From Bacillota bacterium (GTDB taxonomy: Bacteria > Bacillota > Clostridia > Christensenellales > CAG-138), in assembly GCA_023451115.1 (NCBI GenBank), contig JAEXFV010000172.1, positions 1 through 13,053 on the forward strand: 13,053 nt of DNA. The letters run 5' to 3'. Positions 7,150 to 13,053 of this stretch are shown in pieces. Positions within the stretch are counted from its first letter, which is position 1, and every line of letters begins with the position of its first letter. Both the position numbers and the translations under genes were made by a program. The notes beneath the pieces are model-generated. The model worked only from the letters and a program-made list of their open reading frames with translations, had not been told where the DNA came from and did no database searches.

Positions 7150-8283
7150 TTATTTTCCTGCCCGGTATGCTTCCTGTACACAGCGTTGATGACGTGGGCA
7201 AGTTTTGGAATTTTCATGTACCAATGAATTATATAAGTGGATGCAAAAGTGCCCCGGAAAATTATTGCTTTTGGTAGGGTTGGCCATATGCGGCATACAA
7301 TGCATGCTGGCAGCTACCACACGCCCACGATAGCTCACCCAAATTGGCCTGCGATCCCACGACCACTCACCGCCCGCCATTTTTTTAATGACCGCGGTGT
7401 CTGCCGCAGTCAGCGGCTCGCAATCTGCGTGGTACCATCCACCAAAACGCCTGGCCTGAAAGGAAAGTCCGGTACGCACATCAATTACTACAAAATTGCT
7501 GTATTTTGCCAGCCAATCCGATCCTCCCTTAAACCAGTCCAGCAACTCCACACTGCCTTTTACTTGGGTGGCTAAAGCGTTTGCTTTTGTAATCTTGTTG
7601 CTGCTATCATATAAGGCTTGTAGGGTAATTGCCCCTGCCACGCCATCCGCATCAAACCCGCAGGCTTCCTGAAATTCAGCCACAGCCTTTCGCGTCTTTG
7701 CGCCATACAATCCGGTAATATCCACCTTTGCCATAAATCCCCGGTCATAAAGCTTGGTTTGCATGCGCTTGACTTCCTGGCCCTCCATTCCAGCTTTTAA
7801 CATATTACTAGCCGCGTTTGTCGCTTTGGTCATTAAAAGATAGTTGCGGTGCACATATCCCACGCTGTCTGCCGCTACTACAAAATACCACTCTCCTAAC
7901 ATCTGCTTCACTTTGACGCCCTGAGATGCTGATAATTCATCCACTACATATGCTAAAGCGCTTGGGCCACCCCGAAGCTTGACGCCATCTTCCAACACAT
8001 AAGCTGCTCTGCTTCCTGTAGCGCTGGCAAACACCAGGTCCTGACGCACATAACCTACCAGGTCGCCATATAACACCCGGTACCATCCATCCTTCTCTTC
8101 CAAAATTTCTACTTCTACATTAAGCGGCAGTTCCGCCAACACGGCGCTCTCCGTATTCGCTTCTGCCCGTAAGCGGACATCCTCGCCTGTAATTTGTCCG
8201 AATTGGCGGGAAGAGGCGGACGCCGCCGGCACCGCCAGCAGCATCAAAAAAACCAATCCCCAACAAAGCAAGCGTTTTTTCAT
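7150..8283 (-). CDS. Secreted SH3b/peptidoglycan-binding protein with a His/Cys-rich C-terminal domain
   Basis: Product of 377 aa. A signal peptide (MKKRLLCWGLVFLMLL, likely cut after ASA near residue 23) is followed by a first bacterial SH3 domain (about 27-86), a second one (about 92-150) and a PG_binding_1 repeat (about 163-226: AGMEGQEVKRMQTKLYDRGF...YGAKTRKAVAEFQ). The C-terminal domain (about 240-377) is not one I can name with certainty. It contains WYHADCEPLT, MHCMPHM, NNFPGHFCIHLYNS and a final HQ, with several histidines and C347. The GHFCIHL block resembles the SHGCIRL active-site motif of YkuD L,D-transpeptidases in character only. A wall-bound hydrolase or transpeptidase-like role is inference. 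AGGAGG lies 12 nt before the ATG. The gene heads the two-component unit, and a plausible promoter lies at 8336-8362. Confidence 0.88.
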   Translation of the reverse strand: MKKRLLCWGLVFLMLLAVPAASASSRQFGQITGEDVRLRAEANTESAVLAELPLNVEVEILEEKDGWYRVLYGDLVGYVRQDLVFASATGSRAAYVLEDGVKLRGGPSALAYVVDELSASQGVKVKQMLGEWYFVVAADSVGYVHRNYLLMTKATNAASNMLKAGMEGQEVKRMQTKLYDRGFMAKVDITGLYGAKTRKAVAEFQEACGFDADGVAGAITLQALYDSSNKITKANALATQVKGSVELLDWFKGGSDWLAKYSNFVVIDVRTGLSFQARRFGGWYHADCEPLTAADTAVIKKMAGGEWSWDRRPIWVSYRGRVVAASMHCMPHMANPTKSNNFPGHFCIHLYNSLVHENSKTCPRHQRCVQEAYRAGK

Positions 8284-8335
8284 CTATATTTCCATCCTCC
8301 TACCAGAGAGAGCATCAGGCCTGTTTTTCCTAATT

Positions 8336-8362
8336 ATTATACCATACTGGAATTTTAGACAA
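8336..8362 (-). promoter_or_regulatory. Promoter of the SH3b/two-component unit
   Basis: Read on the minus strand: TATAAT (8336-8341) preceded by TGG, giving an extended -10 (TGGTATAAT), with TTGTCT (8357-8362) 15 nt upstream as the -35. The spacing is short, but the perfect -10 and extended element make it credible. It lies about 50 nt before the gene starting at 8283. Confidence 0.6.
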
Positions 8363-8391
8363 TCCACTGGTATTCCTTTTTCACCAATTGT

Positions 8392-9018
8392 TCACAGCAG
8401 ATTTGCCAAACCCATAATATCTTCTTTGCAAGTATCCCGCAAAGCCGGGTTATAAATAGTGCTGGCAGGATGATACAGCGGATAAAATGCAATAACCCTG
8501 CCTGCAATGTAGCAATCCCGTTTTTTCCCATGCATCTTTCCGATGGTAGACGGTTGCTCCCCCGCTAGAGCCAGCAAAGCATTCAGCGGTACGTTCCCTA
8601 ACGTGGCCACCAGCTGCGGCTGCACCAACAGAAGCTCCTGTTTTAACAGCGGCAGCGCAAACAATACTTCCTCCTTATCCGGCGTGCGGTTGCGCAAGCT
8701 GCCATTGCGGCTAATATAGGGACGATATTTCACCACATTGGTAATAAAAATCTCATTGCGCTCTATTCCCGCCTGCTGCAGCAATTCATCCAATTGCCGT
8801 CCTGCTTTTCCAACAAACGGCTTTTTCTGTTGGGTTTCCTCTGCTCCAGGCGCTTCCCCAATGAGCATCAGCTTCGGGCGTTTCCAATTCCCTTCCCCAA
8901 ATACAGGTTGTCCAAACGCTCCTTGGCGTTTTTCTTCCAGCTCTTTCCCTTGCAACAAATCTGCCTGCATCTGGTATAACGCTTTTAAACTCTTCCACAC
9001 GTCATCCTGCCGCTTCAT
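8392..9018 (-). CDS. Uracil-DNA glycosylase, family 4-like, lacking Fe-S cysteines
   Basis: About 208 aa from the ATG at 9018. Motif A is GEAPGAEE (54-61) with KPFVGKAGRQLDELL after it, then the strand FITNVVKYRP, TLGNVPLNALL, and motif B YHPAS (182-186) with the His that contacts uracil. These mark the uracil-DNA glycosylase superfamily, which cuts uracil from DNA in base excision repair. Family 4 enzymes hold a 4Fe-4S cluster with four cysteines: two near the N-terminus, one in the VVKCRP block and one in the following helix. Here the N-terminal 40 residues have no Cys, VVKYRP has Tyr98, and the helix (EEVLFALPLL) has none. Only C169 and C197 exist. I recall related clostridial proteins with the same pattern, so a cluster-less subgroup is likely. 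GGAGG lies 9 nt before the chosen ATG, which overlaps the end of the PBP gene by 17 nt. An upstream ATG at 9048 has no such site. Confidence 0.88.
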   Translation of the reverse strand: MKRQDDVWKSLKALYQMQADLLQGKELEEKRQGAFGQPVFGEGNWKRPKLMLIGEAPGAEETQQKKPFVGKAGRQLDELLQQAGIERNEIFITNVVKYRPYISRNGSLRNRTPDKEEVLFALPLLKQELLLVQPQLVATLGNVPLNALLALAGEQPSTIGKMHGKKRDCYIAGRVIAFYPLYHPASTIYNPALRDTCKEDIMGLANLL

Positions 9019-11923
9019 CGTACCGATCCTCCAAGTAGGATAAATCATATTCCGCTTGGTTTATCGCGGCATAGATTTTCTGCGACACGCCCTGTTCGAT
9101 CTGCTCCTCCAAATTTTCCAGGTCTTGTTCTAATCGTTCTCGATCTTCTTCAGTTAAATCCCGGCTTAACCAGTCTTCCAGGGTGTTTATCATATTTTCT
9201 GCTTGCTTTTGCACCTGAAAGCCGCTTAAACTGCCGCCCTGGTACCAGCCATGCAGCTGGCACACATTCGCTCCGCCTGCTGCCCACTGCATATATTCTT
9301 CCACGGTGAGGGCGGTGCGCACCGCGTTGGTAAAGCCAGCAGCCAGTTCTTCATCCGTAAACTGGTCATAATAGCTTCCTGGCCGGATCAACACCTGGGA
9401 GCCTGATACCATATAAGATTCAGGGCAATTTTCCGTAGCAATCTGCCCGGTTACGGAGCATAAAGTAACTGCAGCATGCATATCGCAATACTCCGTTGGT
9501 GCATTTTCCGCTAAGAACCAATCGGACACAGGCGTATGCCCATCGGTATCCGCCTTACAAGCATCGGTGGCCAGCAAACCGGATACGGAACAAACCGTCT
9601 TTTTCACCAAGCCCAGTTCTTCCGGCGTCGTTTCCATAATGTCTTTATCCGCTAACCCTTCATGGATTTTGGACATAAAAGCCTGCCATACAGGCGCTGC
9701 ATATCGGCCCCCCTCCGCGCCCTTTTTCAGCACGTATTGCGGATTGTCATGTCCAATCCATACGGTAGCGGTATAGTAAGGCGTCATTCCAGCAAAGTAA
9801 ACGCTTTTATAATTTGCATTGGTGCCGGTTTTGCCCGCCACAGTCATTCCGCTGATTTTTGCCCTGGTACCGGTTCCGCTTTGAACCGCATCTTCTAAAA
9901 TATCTGCCAATAACCATGCCGTTGAAGGCTTAAACACCTGATGCCGGATCCGCACCGCCTCAGCGTCCAGCACAACATTGCCATCATCATCCACCACTTT
10001 TGAGAAAGAAAGTGGCTCTTTATATTCTCCTCCGCCGGCAATCGTTCCATAGGCAGCGGCCATCTGGATGGTGGTTAGCCCCGAAGTACCCAGGGCCAAT
10101 CCTGGCCCATCAGCATTAATTTCGGAGCGTTCTGCGCCCATATTAACCAAATATTGAGCGGCCACTTCTGGTGAGATGTATTCAAACAGAGTACGCGCCG
10201 CTACAACGTTTAACGACGACATCACGCCGCGGCGTAAGGTGACAGGGCCAATGCGCTCTTTATTGCCAATAGCCGGATATCCCTTATCCGTTCCCCACCC
10301 GTCAATCGCTGCCGGCAGGTTTGCAATTACGCTAGCGGGAGAAGCGCCTGCATCCAGGGCAGGGCCATAGATTGCAATGGGTTTTATTGCGGAACCTACT
10401 TCCATATAGCTTTGATAGGCCCGGTTTAAGCTTTTGCGAATAGTAGGGGTTTCCCTGCTGCCTACAACAGCACGCAACTCGCCGGTATGATAATCCAGCA
10501 CAACTGCCGAAGCCTGAGGCTGTACCGTAACAATCTGTGCTCCATTGCTAAGCGTTTCCGTTTTTACTGCTGCATCCGGATTGGCAAGCGTAGGATACTC
10601 TTCCCAATTTTCCAACGTTTCCTGCACGGTATTCTGTATTGCGGGATCTACCGTAGTATAAATATGATAGCCTCCCGTACGCAGCTCGTTTTCAACCATA
10701 CTGCGGTTTGCATTGGTATCGGGCAAATTCCGCTGGGCTAACAAATGCGTCACCACATCCCGAATGGCGTATTCTACAAAATGCGGCATATCATACATAC
10801 GGCTTTGCTGGGATTCTTTTACAATATGTACCTCTTCTGCCAATGCCTCCTCATATTGCTCCAAGGTGATAAATCCATTCTCATACATGGCTTCCAATAC
10901 GGTGTTGGTACGTTTTACCGTGTTCTGCCATTTGCTTTCATCCTCGCTATACCGATTGGTACGGGGATTATAGCGGGAGGGAAAACGGGTAATCCCCGCC
11001 AGCAGTGCGCATTCCCGAATGGTAAGTTGAGACAGCTCTTTCCCAAAATAATCTTTCGCCGCCGTCTTTACCCCATAATTGGAGCCACCCAGGTGAATAT
11101 CATTTAAATATGCTTCTAAGATATCGTCTTTGGATATTTCTTGTTCCAGCTCAAGCGCCAAATAGGCCTCTTGAATTTTACGCTTATAGTTTCGCTCGGA
11201 AGTTAAGATTTTGTTTTTAATCAATTGCTGCGTAATCGTGCTTCCACCGGATGAATTGCTGTTTCCCAGCACCTCAATTGCCGCTTTCATCAACCGCTTG
11301 ATATCTACGCCATTATGCCGGTAAAACCGCACATCTTCTACTGCCACAAAGGCGTTTTTCAGCATTTCCGGCACATCTTCAATATCCACCCAATCCCTGT
11401 ATTCCAAATCTGCTATGCTGGTAATCAAATCGCCATTCATATCATACAGATACGATGTCCGATCTGATTTGGTGAGCTGAGCACGGTCCAATGTTGGAGT
11501 AGTATCCACATAAGCCTTGGCTATGCCGATTACCCCGCCCAGCCCTGCAAAACCTAACAGCACTACAACCAGCAACGTAAGTTTTACTACACAAAACAGA
11601 ACGCTTAGCACAAAAGGCCGCGGACGGTTGCGGGCTACAAATAGTTGTTCTGGTTCTTCCTCTTTCCCCTTGTTATTTCGCTCTTGCAAGTTCATTTGCT
11701 CATCCCGCACCGGTGCAAACAGGCGCGTTGAATCTTCGTCCATAAATTCCCCGTTTTCATCCAGCACTGGGGCACTGTGCGTATCCGCAAACAGCTCTGT
11801 GTCCTCTTCTTTTTCTCTCCGGGTAATGCGCGCCCATGCGTGAGCCCATGCTCCAGCACACCGCCGCCATCCACGTCGTATTTTATAACCAAGTTTTTTA
11901 AACCAAATTTTTATTCTCAGCAT
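9002..11923 (-). CDS. Class A penicillin-binding protein (PBP1A-like)
   Basis: Product of 973 aa. A basic cytoplasmic N-terminus and acidic linker of about 100 residues precede one membrane anchor (about 103-139). The glycosyltransferase domain carries E196 in VEDVRFYRHNG and GGSTITQQLIKN (227-237). The transpeptidase domain has S511 in SAIK, SxN (S570-L-N572) and KTGT (698-701), all intact. The enzyme polymerises lipid II and cross-links peptidoglycan at the outer membrane face. Past the transpeptidase domain there is a roughly 200-residue tail with six cysteines (C778, C789, C813, C822, C833, C888) and a final Glu-rich coiled-coil-like helix (about 915-970). GGAGA lies 6 nt before the ATG. 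Its 3' end overlaps the uracil-DNA glycosylase gene, so the two probably share a transcript. Confidence 0.95.
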   Translation of the reverse strand: MLRIKIWFKKLGYKIRRGWRRCAGAWAHAWARITRREKEEDTELFADTHSAPVLDENGEFMDEDSTRLFAPVRDEQMNLQERNNKGKEEEPEQLFVARNRPRPFVLSVLFCVVKLTLLVVVLLGFAGLGGVIGIAKAYVDTTPTLDRAQLTKSDRTSYLYDMNGDLITSIADLEYRDWVDIEDVPEMLKNAFVAVEDVRFYRHNGVDIKRLMKAAIEVLGNSNSSGGSTITQQLIKNKILTSERNYKRKIQEAYLALELEQEISKDDILEAYLNDIHLGGSNYGVKTAAKDYFGKELSQLTIRECALLAGITRFPSRYNPRTNRYSEDESKWQNTVKRTNTVLEAMYENGFITLEQYEEALAEEVHIVKESQQSRMYDMPHFVEYAIRDVVTHLLAQRNLPDTNANRSMVENELRTGGYHIYTTVDPAIQNTVQETLENWEEYPTLANPDAAVKTETLSNGAQIVTVQPQASAVVLDYHTGELRAVVGSRETPTIRKSLNRAYQSYMEVGSAIKPIAIYGPALDAGASPASVIANLPAAIDGWGTDKGYPAIGNKERIGPVTLRRGVMSSLNVVAARTLFEYISPEVAAQYLVNMGAERSEINADGPGLALGTSGLTTIQMAAAYGTIAGGGEYKEPLSFSKVVDDDGNVVLDAEAVRIRHQVFKPSTAWLLADILEDAVQSGTGTRAKISGMTVAGKTGTNANYKSVYFAGMTPYYTATVWIGHDNPQYVLKKGAEGGRYAAPVWQAFMSKIHEGLADKDIMETTPEELGLVKKTVCSVSGLLATDACKADTDGHTPVSDWFLAENAPTEYCDMHAAVTLCSVTGQIATENCPESYMVSGSQVLIRPGSYYDQFTDEELAAGFTNAVRTALTVEEYMQWAAGGANVCQLHGWYQGGSLSGFQVQKQAENMINTLEDWLSRDLTEEDRERLEQDLENLEEQIEQGVSQKIYAAINQAEYDLSYLEDRYDEAAG

Positions 11924-11970
11924 ATCTTCTCCATTGCTTCATCCGTTTTCAAAGCAAACCATATTCTAGT

Positions 11971-11998
11971 ATTATACCATACCAATATTTTTCCGCAA
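11971..11998 (-). promoter_or_regulatory. Promoter of the PBP gene
   Basis: On the minus strand: TTGCGG (11993-11998), 16-nt spacer, TATAAT (11971-11976) preceded by TGG (extended -10). It lies about 50 nt before the PBP start at 11923. The 238-nt gap between the PBP start and the tRNA gene holds this promoter, the divergent tRNA promoter, and nothing else I recognise. Confidence 0.65.
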
Positions 11999-12090
11999 AG
12001 CTGTTCCTGAAAAAGCCCTGTTCTTCTGCCTCTTTGTTTACAAAATTGCCATATCGCCATTGAATAATCCTTTTCTTTTAGAATTCCTTC

Positions 12091-12119
12091 TTGCTTTTTT
12101 CTGCATTTTATTGTAAGAT
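12091..12119 (+). promoter_or_regulatory. Promoter of tRNA-Ser
   Basis: TTGCTT (12091-12096) and TAAGAT (12114-12119) with a 17-nt spacer, about 43 nt before the mature tRNA 5' end. It is divergent from the PBP promoter. Confidence 0.6.
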
Positions 12120-12161
12120 AGGAAAGCGCTCAAGATTGAAGAAATGAGCAGTGGCTATTCT

Positions 12162-12252
12162 GGAGAGATGGCTGAGCTGGTCTAAGGCGCACGACTGGAA
12201 ATCGTGTATACGGGGAACCGTATCAAGGGTTCGAATCCCTTTCTCTCCGCCA
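12162..12252 (+). tRNA. tRNA-Ser (anticodon GGA)
   Basis: Complete 91-nt class II tRNA including an encoded CCA (12250-12252). The acceptor stem GGAGAGA pairs with TCTCTCC, with discriminator G at 12249 as expected for serine. The anticodon stem CACGA/TCGTG (12190-12194, 12202-12206) encloses loop CTGGAAA with anticodon GGA at 12197-12199, reading UCC and UCU. A long variable arm (TACGG-GGAA-CCGTA) and T arm AAGGG-TTCGAAT-CCCTT complete it. The 3' half of such tRNA genes is a common integration target; see the repeats that follow. Confidence 0.97.
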
Positions 12253-12290
12253 AGAAAAACCCTAGAAGTTATCTGGGGTTTTCTTTATTT
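12252..12290 (+). terminator. Intrinsic terminator after tRNA-Ser
   Basis: AAGAAAAACCC (12252 onward) pairs imperfectly with GGGGTTTTCTT (about 12275-12285), with AGA/TCT closing near the loop, followed by a TTTATTT tail. Confidence 0.6.
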
Positions 12291-12302
12291 CCCGCCTCCT
12301 AA

Positions 12303-12341
12303 AAACCCACCAATAAACCCACTTGTATTTTTAAAACCCAT
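12303..12341 (+). repeat. Three AAACCCA direct repeats behind the tRNA
   Basis: AAACCCAC at 12303-12310 and 12315-12322, and AAACCCAT at 12334-12341, in the same direction with start spacings of 12 and 19 nt, just past the tRNA-Ser terminator. Short direct repeats at this place resemble arm-type binding sites of a tyrosine recombinase, but no integrase is in the window. Confidence 0.5.
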
Positions 12342-12375
12342 TTTTAATACCAGAATTTGAACGGGAATATTTCTA

Positions 12376-12391
12376 GTTAGTTATAACTAAC
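12376..12391. repeat. Perfect 16-bp palindrome
   Basis: GTTAGTTATAACTAAC equals its own reverse complement. It directly abuts the GC-rich inverted repeat at 12392-12410. A dimeric DNA-binding protein or recombinase site is possible; there is no T run for a terminator. Confidence 0.7.
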
Positions 12392-12410
12392 ACGCGCGCA
12401 CGTGGCGCGT
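12392..12410. repeat. GC-rich inverted repeat with CACGTG centre
   Basis: ACGCGC (12392-12397) and GCGCGT (12405-12410) are inverted around GCACGTG, which itself contains palindromic CACGTG. It contrasts sharply with the AT-rich DNA that follows. Confidence 0.6.
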
Positions 12411-12480
12411 CTGATATAAGAATATATGTGCTTTATATATACTCACTCTATACCCTATCTATACGCTGTATTATATATAC
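12411..12480. repeat. AT-rich tract with direct repeats
   Basis: The 10-mer TTATATATAC occurs at 12433-12442 and 12471-12480, and CTATAC occurs twice between them. The tract is strongly AT-rich with alternating TA steps. No gene is seen. An easily melted or bent regulatory region is one reading. Confidence 0.5.
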
Positions 12481-12513
12481 CGGGTTACATTAGTTGCCCT
12501 TCAAACCGCAGTT

Positions 12514-12603
12514 AAAAAAAGCAGGGGGTCAATGCAGAAGCCTGATGCTGCCATGGCACCCCCGGCTGGCACGCCCGAAAACGTTCTGCTAACCCCTACT
12601 CTT
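12514..12603 (-). ncRNA. Candidate structured RNA, copy D (minus strand)
   Basis: Read on the minus strand. The 5' arm AGTAGGGGTTAGCAGAA (12600-12584) pairs with TTCTGCATTGACCCCCTGCT (12539-12520), with small bulges, and a run of seven T residues (12520-12514) follows, as in an intrinsic terminator. The core between the arms contains CGTTTTCGGGCGT, then CCGGGGG, a TGCC-AU-GGCA hairpin-like segment and CATCAGGC. The same landmarks in the same order occur in the plus-strand copies: GTTT(C/A)GGACGT, GGGG, CATC. The match is best with the copy at 12930-13011, including CATCAG(A/G)C. No open reading frame is evident. The 5' end near 12603 is inferred from the promoter at 12610-12618. Confidence 0.6.
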
Positions 12604-12609
12604 AATTTT

Positions 12610-12639
12610 ACTATATCATAACCCACTCAATGCATGCAA
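12610..12639 (-). promoter_or_regulatory. Promoter of RNA copy D
   Basis: On the minus strand: TGATATAGT (12610-12618), an extended -10 containing TATAGT, with TTGCAT (12634-12639) 18 nt upstream as a fair -35. The outer helix of copy D begins about 10 nt downstream. Confidence 0.6.
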
Positions 12640-12696
12640 AAAAATTGCTTAAACTTTAATTTTCAAATGAATTGGGGGTATCTTTTTCACGGGGTT

Positions 12697-12705
12697 TGAT
12701 ATAGT
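12697..12705 (+). promoter_or_regulatory. Promoter of RNA copy A (extended -10)
   Basis: TGATATAGT, identical to the element before copy D, about 12 nt before the outer helix of copy A. No good -35 is seen at normal spacing. It diverges from the copy D promoter with about 80 nt between them. Confidence 0.5.
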
Positions 12706-12712
12706 ATTCTCA

Positions 12713-12791
12713 TAGAGGGAGTTAGTCCGGATGCGTTTAGGACGTTCGGCGCGGGGGCTTTGGCATCTGCGAACTGGTCAACTCCTTTTTT
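12713..12791 (+). ncRNA. Candidate structured RNA, copy A
   Basis: GGAGTT (12718-12723) pairs with AACTCC (12780-12785). The helix continues past one mismatch through G-T, T-G and C-G pairs, and six T residues follow (12786-12791). The core has GCGTTTAGGACGTT, then CGGGGG, then CATCTG. GTTCG (12744-12748) pairs with CGAAC (12770-12774) as an inner helix. No coding potential is visible. The first base is estimated from the extended -10 at 12697-12705. Confidence 0.6.
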
Positions 12792-12871
12792 AGGAGTTTG
12801 ACTGGCCCAGTTTCGGACGTTCAGCATCGGGGGCTTCGGCGCATCGGTGAGCTGGTCAACTCCTTTTTTTT
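12792..12871 (+). ncRNA. Candidate structured RNA, copy B
   Basis: It begins within a base or two of the end of copy A. GGAGTT-T-GACTGGC (12793-12806) pairs with GCTGGTCAACTCC (12851-12863): 13 pairs with one bulged T, then eight T residues. The core carries AGTTTCGGACGTTC, CGGGGGCTTCGG and CATCGG. GTTCA pairs with TGAGC in the position of the inner helix of copy A, with base changes that keep pairing. An 18-nt stretch ending in T6 (12852-12869) is identical to 12774-12791. It has no promoter of its own, so it would be made by read-through from copy A or by processing. Confidence 0.6.
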
Positions 12872-12914
12872 CTGTGCCGCTTGTGCAAAAATCTGTTTCT
12901 TTTGCATGGAGATA

Positions 12915-12923
12915 TGATATACT
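12915..12923 (+). promoter_or_regulatory. Promoter of RNA copy C (extended -10)
   Basis: TGATATACT, one base different from the elements before copies A and D, 9 nt before the outer helix of copy C (12933). No clear -35. Confidence 0.5.
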
Positions 12924-12929
12924 TTTATC

Positions 12930-13011
12930 AGTAAGAGCTGGCCCTCTGCCCGTTTCGGACGTTGCCGTTTGGGGTTGTATTTCAACATCAGACGTAGAGG
13001 GAGGCTCTTTT
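12930..13011 (+). ncRNA. Candidate structured RNA, copy C
   Basis: AAGAGC (12933-12938) pairs with GCTCTT (13004-13009), and CCCTCTGC (12942-12949) with GTAGAGGG (12994-13001), separated by a small internal loop. Only four T residues end it. The arms share no sequence with those of copies A and B, yet the core is the same: CGTTTCGGACGTT, TTGGGG, a GTTG-TATTT-CAAC hairpin and CATCAGAC. Different arms around a constant core indicate selection on structure. Confidence 0.6.
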
Positions 13012-13053
13012 CTGTACGGTTTCTGTGTCCGTCAGCTTCACCCAGCCATATCC

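Larger units (their letters stand above)
12253..13053. other. 801-nt stretch without protein genes
   Basis: No reading frame with a ribosome site and plausible composition is seen on either strand. It contains the tRNA terminator, the AAACCCA repeats, palindromes and the AT-rich tract (12303-12480), four candidate RNAs with their promoters (12514-13011), and a final 42 nt (13012-13053) in which I see nothing. Confidence 0.7.

Noticed and set aside
9019..9048. Longer start for the uracil-DNA glycosylase (ATG at 9048)
   Set aside because: No Shine-Dalgarno upstream and a longer overlap with the PBP gene; the ATG at 9018 has GGAGG at 9 nt.
12151..12360. 69-aa plus-strand open frame
   Set aside because: It runs through the tRNA-Ser gene and its terminator; no coding signal.
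12376..12391. Palindrome as an intrinsic terminator
   Set aside because: AT-rich stem with no T run on either side.
12713..13011. CRISPR array
   Set aside because: Units are about 80 nt, differ in their arms, end in T runs and occur on both strands; there are no identical short repeats with unique spacers and no cas genes.
12514..13011. CsrA sponge RNA based on GGA in the conserved core
   Set aside because: Only one GGA per core, and copy D has GGG instead. No csrA gene is in view.

Overview
The window looks like chromosomal DNA from an anaerobic member of the Clostridia (Bacillota). The reasons are AGGAGG-type ribosome binding sites, a GHKL anti-sigma-like ATPase linked to a sensory [FeFe]-hydrogenase, a PhoP/PhoR-type two-component pair, a class A penicillin-binding protein, and moderate GC with AT-rich promoters. 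No closer assignment can be supported from the sequence alone.

Left part (11-3287, all on the minus strand, read right to left): a compact five-gene cassette in the order small DRTGG-like protein, GHKL ATPase, ferredoxin-like [FeFe]-hydrogenase with a C-terminal Cys4 cluster, second small DRTGG-like protein, PHP phosphoesterase. The hydrogenase carries substitutions at catalytic positions that are expected for a sensor rather than a bulk H2 enzyme. The cassette is therefore best read as a redox or H2 sensing and signalling module.

Middle part (3374-8283, minus strand): a cell-envelope signalling group. A secreted SH3b/peptidoglycan-binding protein is followed 15 nt later by an OmpR-type response regulator, then its HAMP/PAS histidine kinase, and after a 140-nt gap a membrane-anchored SPOR protein. 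A second minus-strand unit (8392-11923) encodes a class A penicillin-binding protein overlapped by a small uracil-DNA glycosylase that lacks the four cysteines of the family 4 iron-sulfur cluster. The theme from 3374 to 11923 is wall synthesis and wall monitoring.

Right part (12091-13053): a plus-strand tRNA-Ser(GGA) with its own promoter and terminator, then about 800 nt without any credible protein gene. This stretch is not empty. It has three AAACCCA direct repeats just behind the tRNA, a perfect 16-bp palindrome with a GC-rich inverted repeat and AT-rich direct repeats, and then four related copies of a roughly 80-90 nt structured element, one on the minus strand and three on the plus strand. 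Each copy is closed by a long outer helix ending in a T run, as in an intrinsic terminator. Three of the four are preceded by the same extended -10 element (TGATATAGT or TGATATACT). This looks like a small multi-copy noncoding RNA locus that I cannot match to a known family, and it is the most interesting item in the window.
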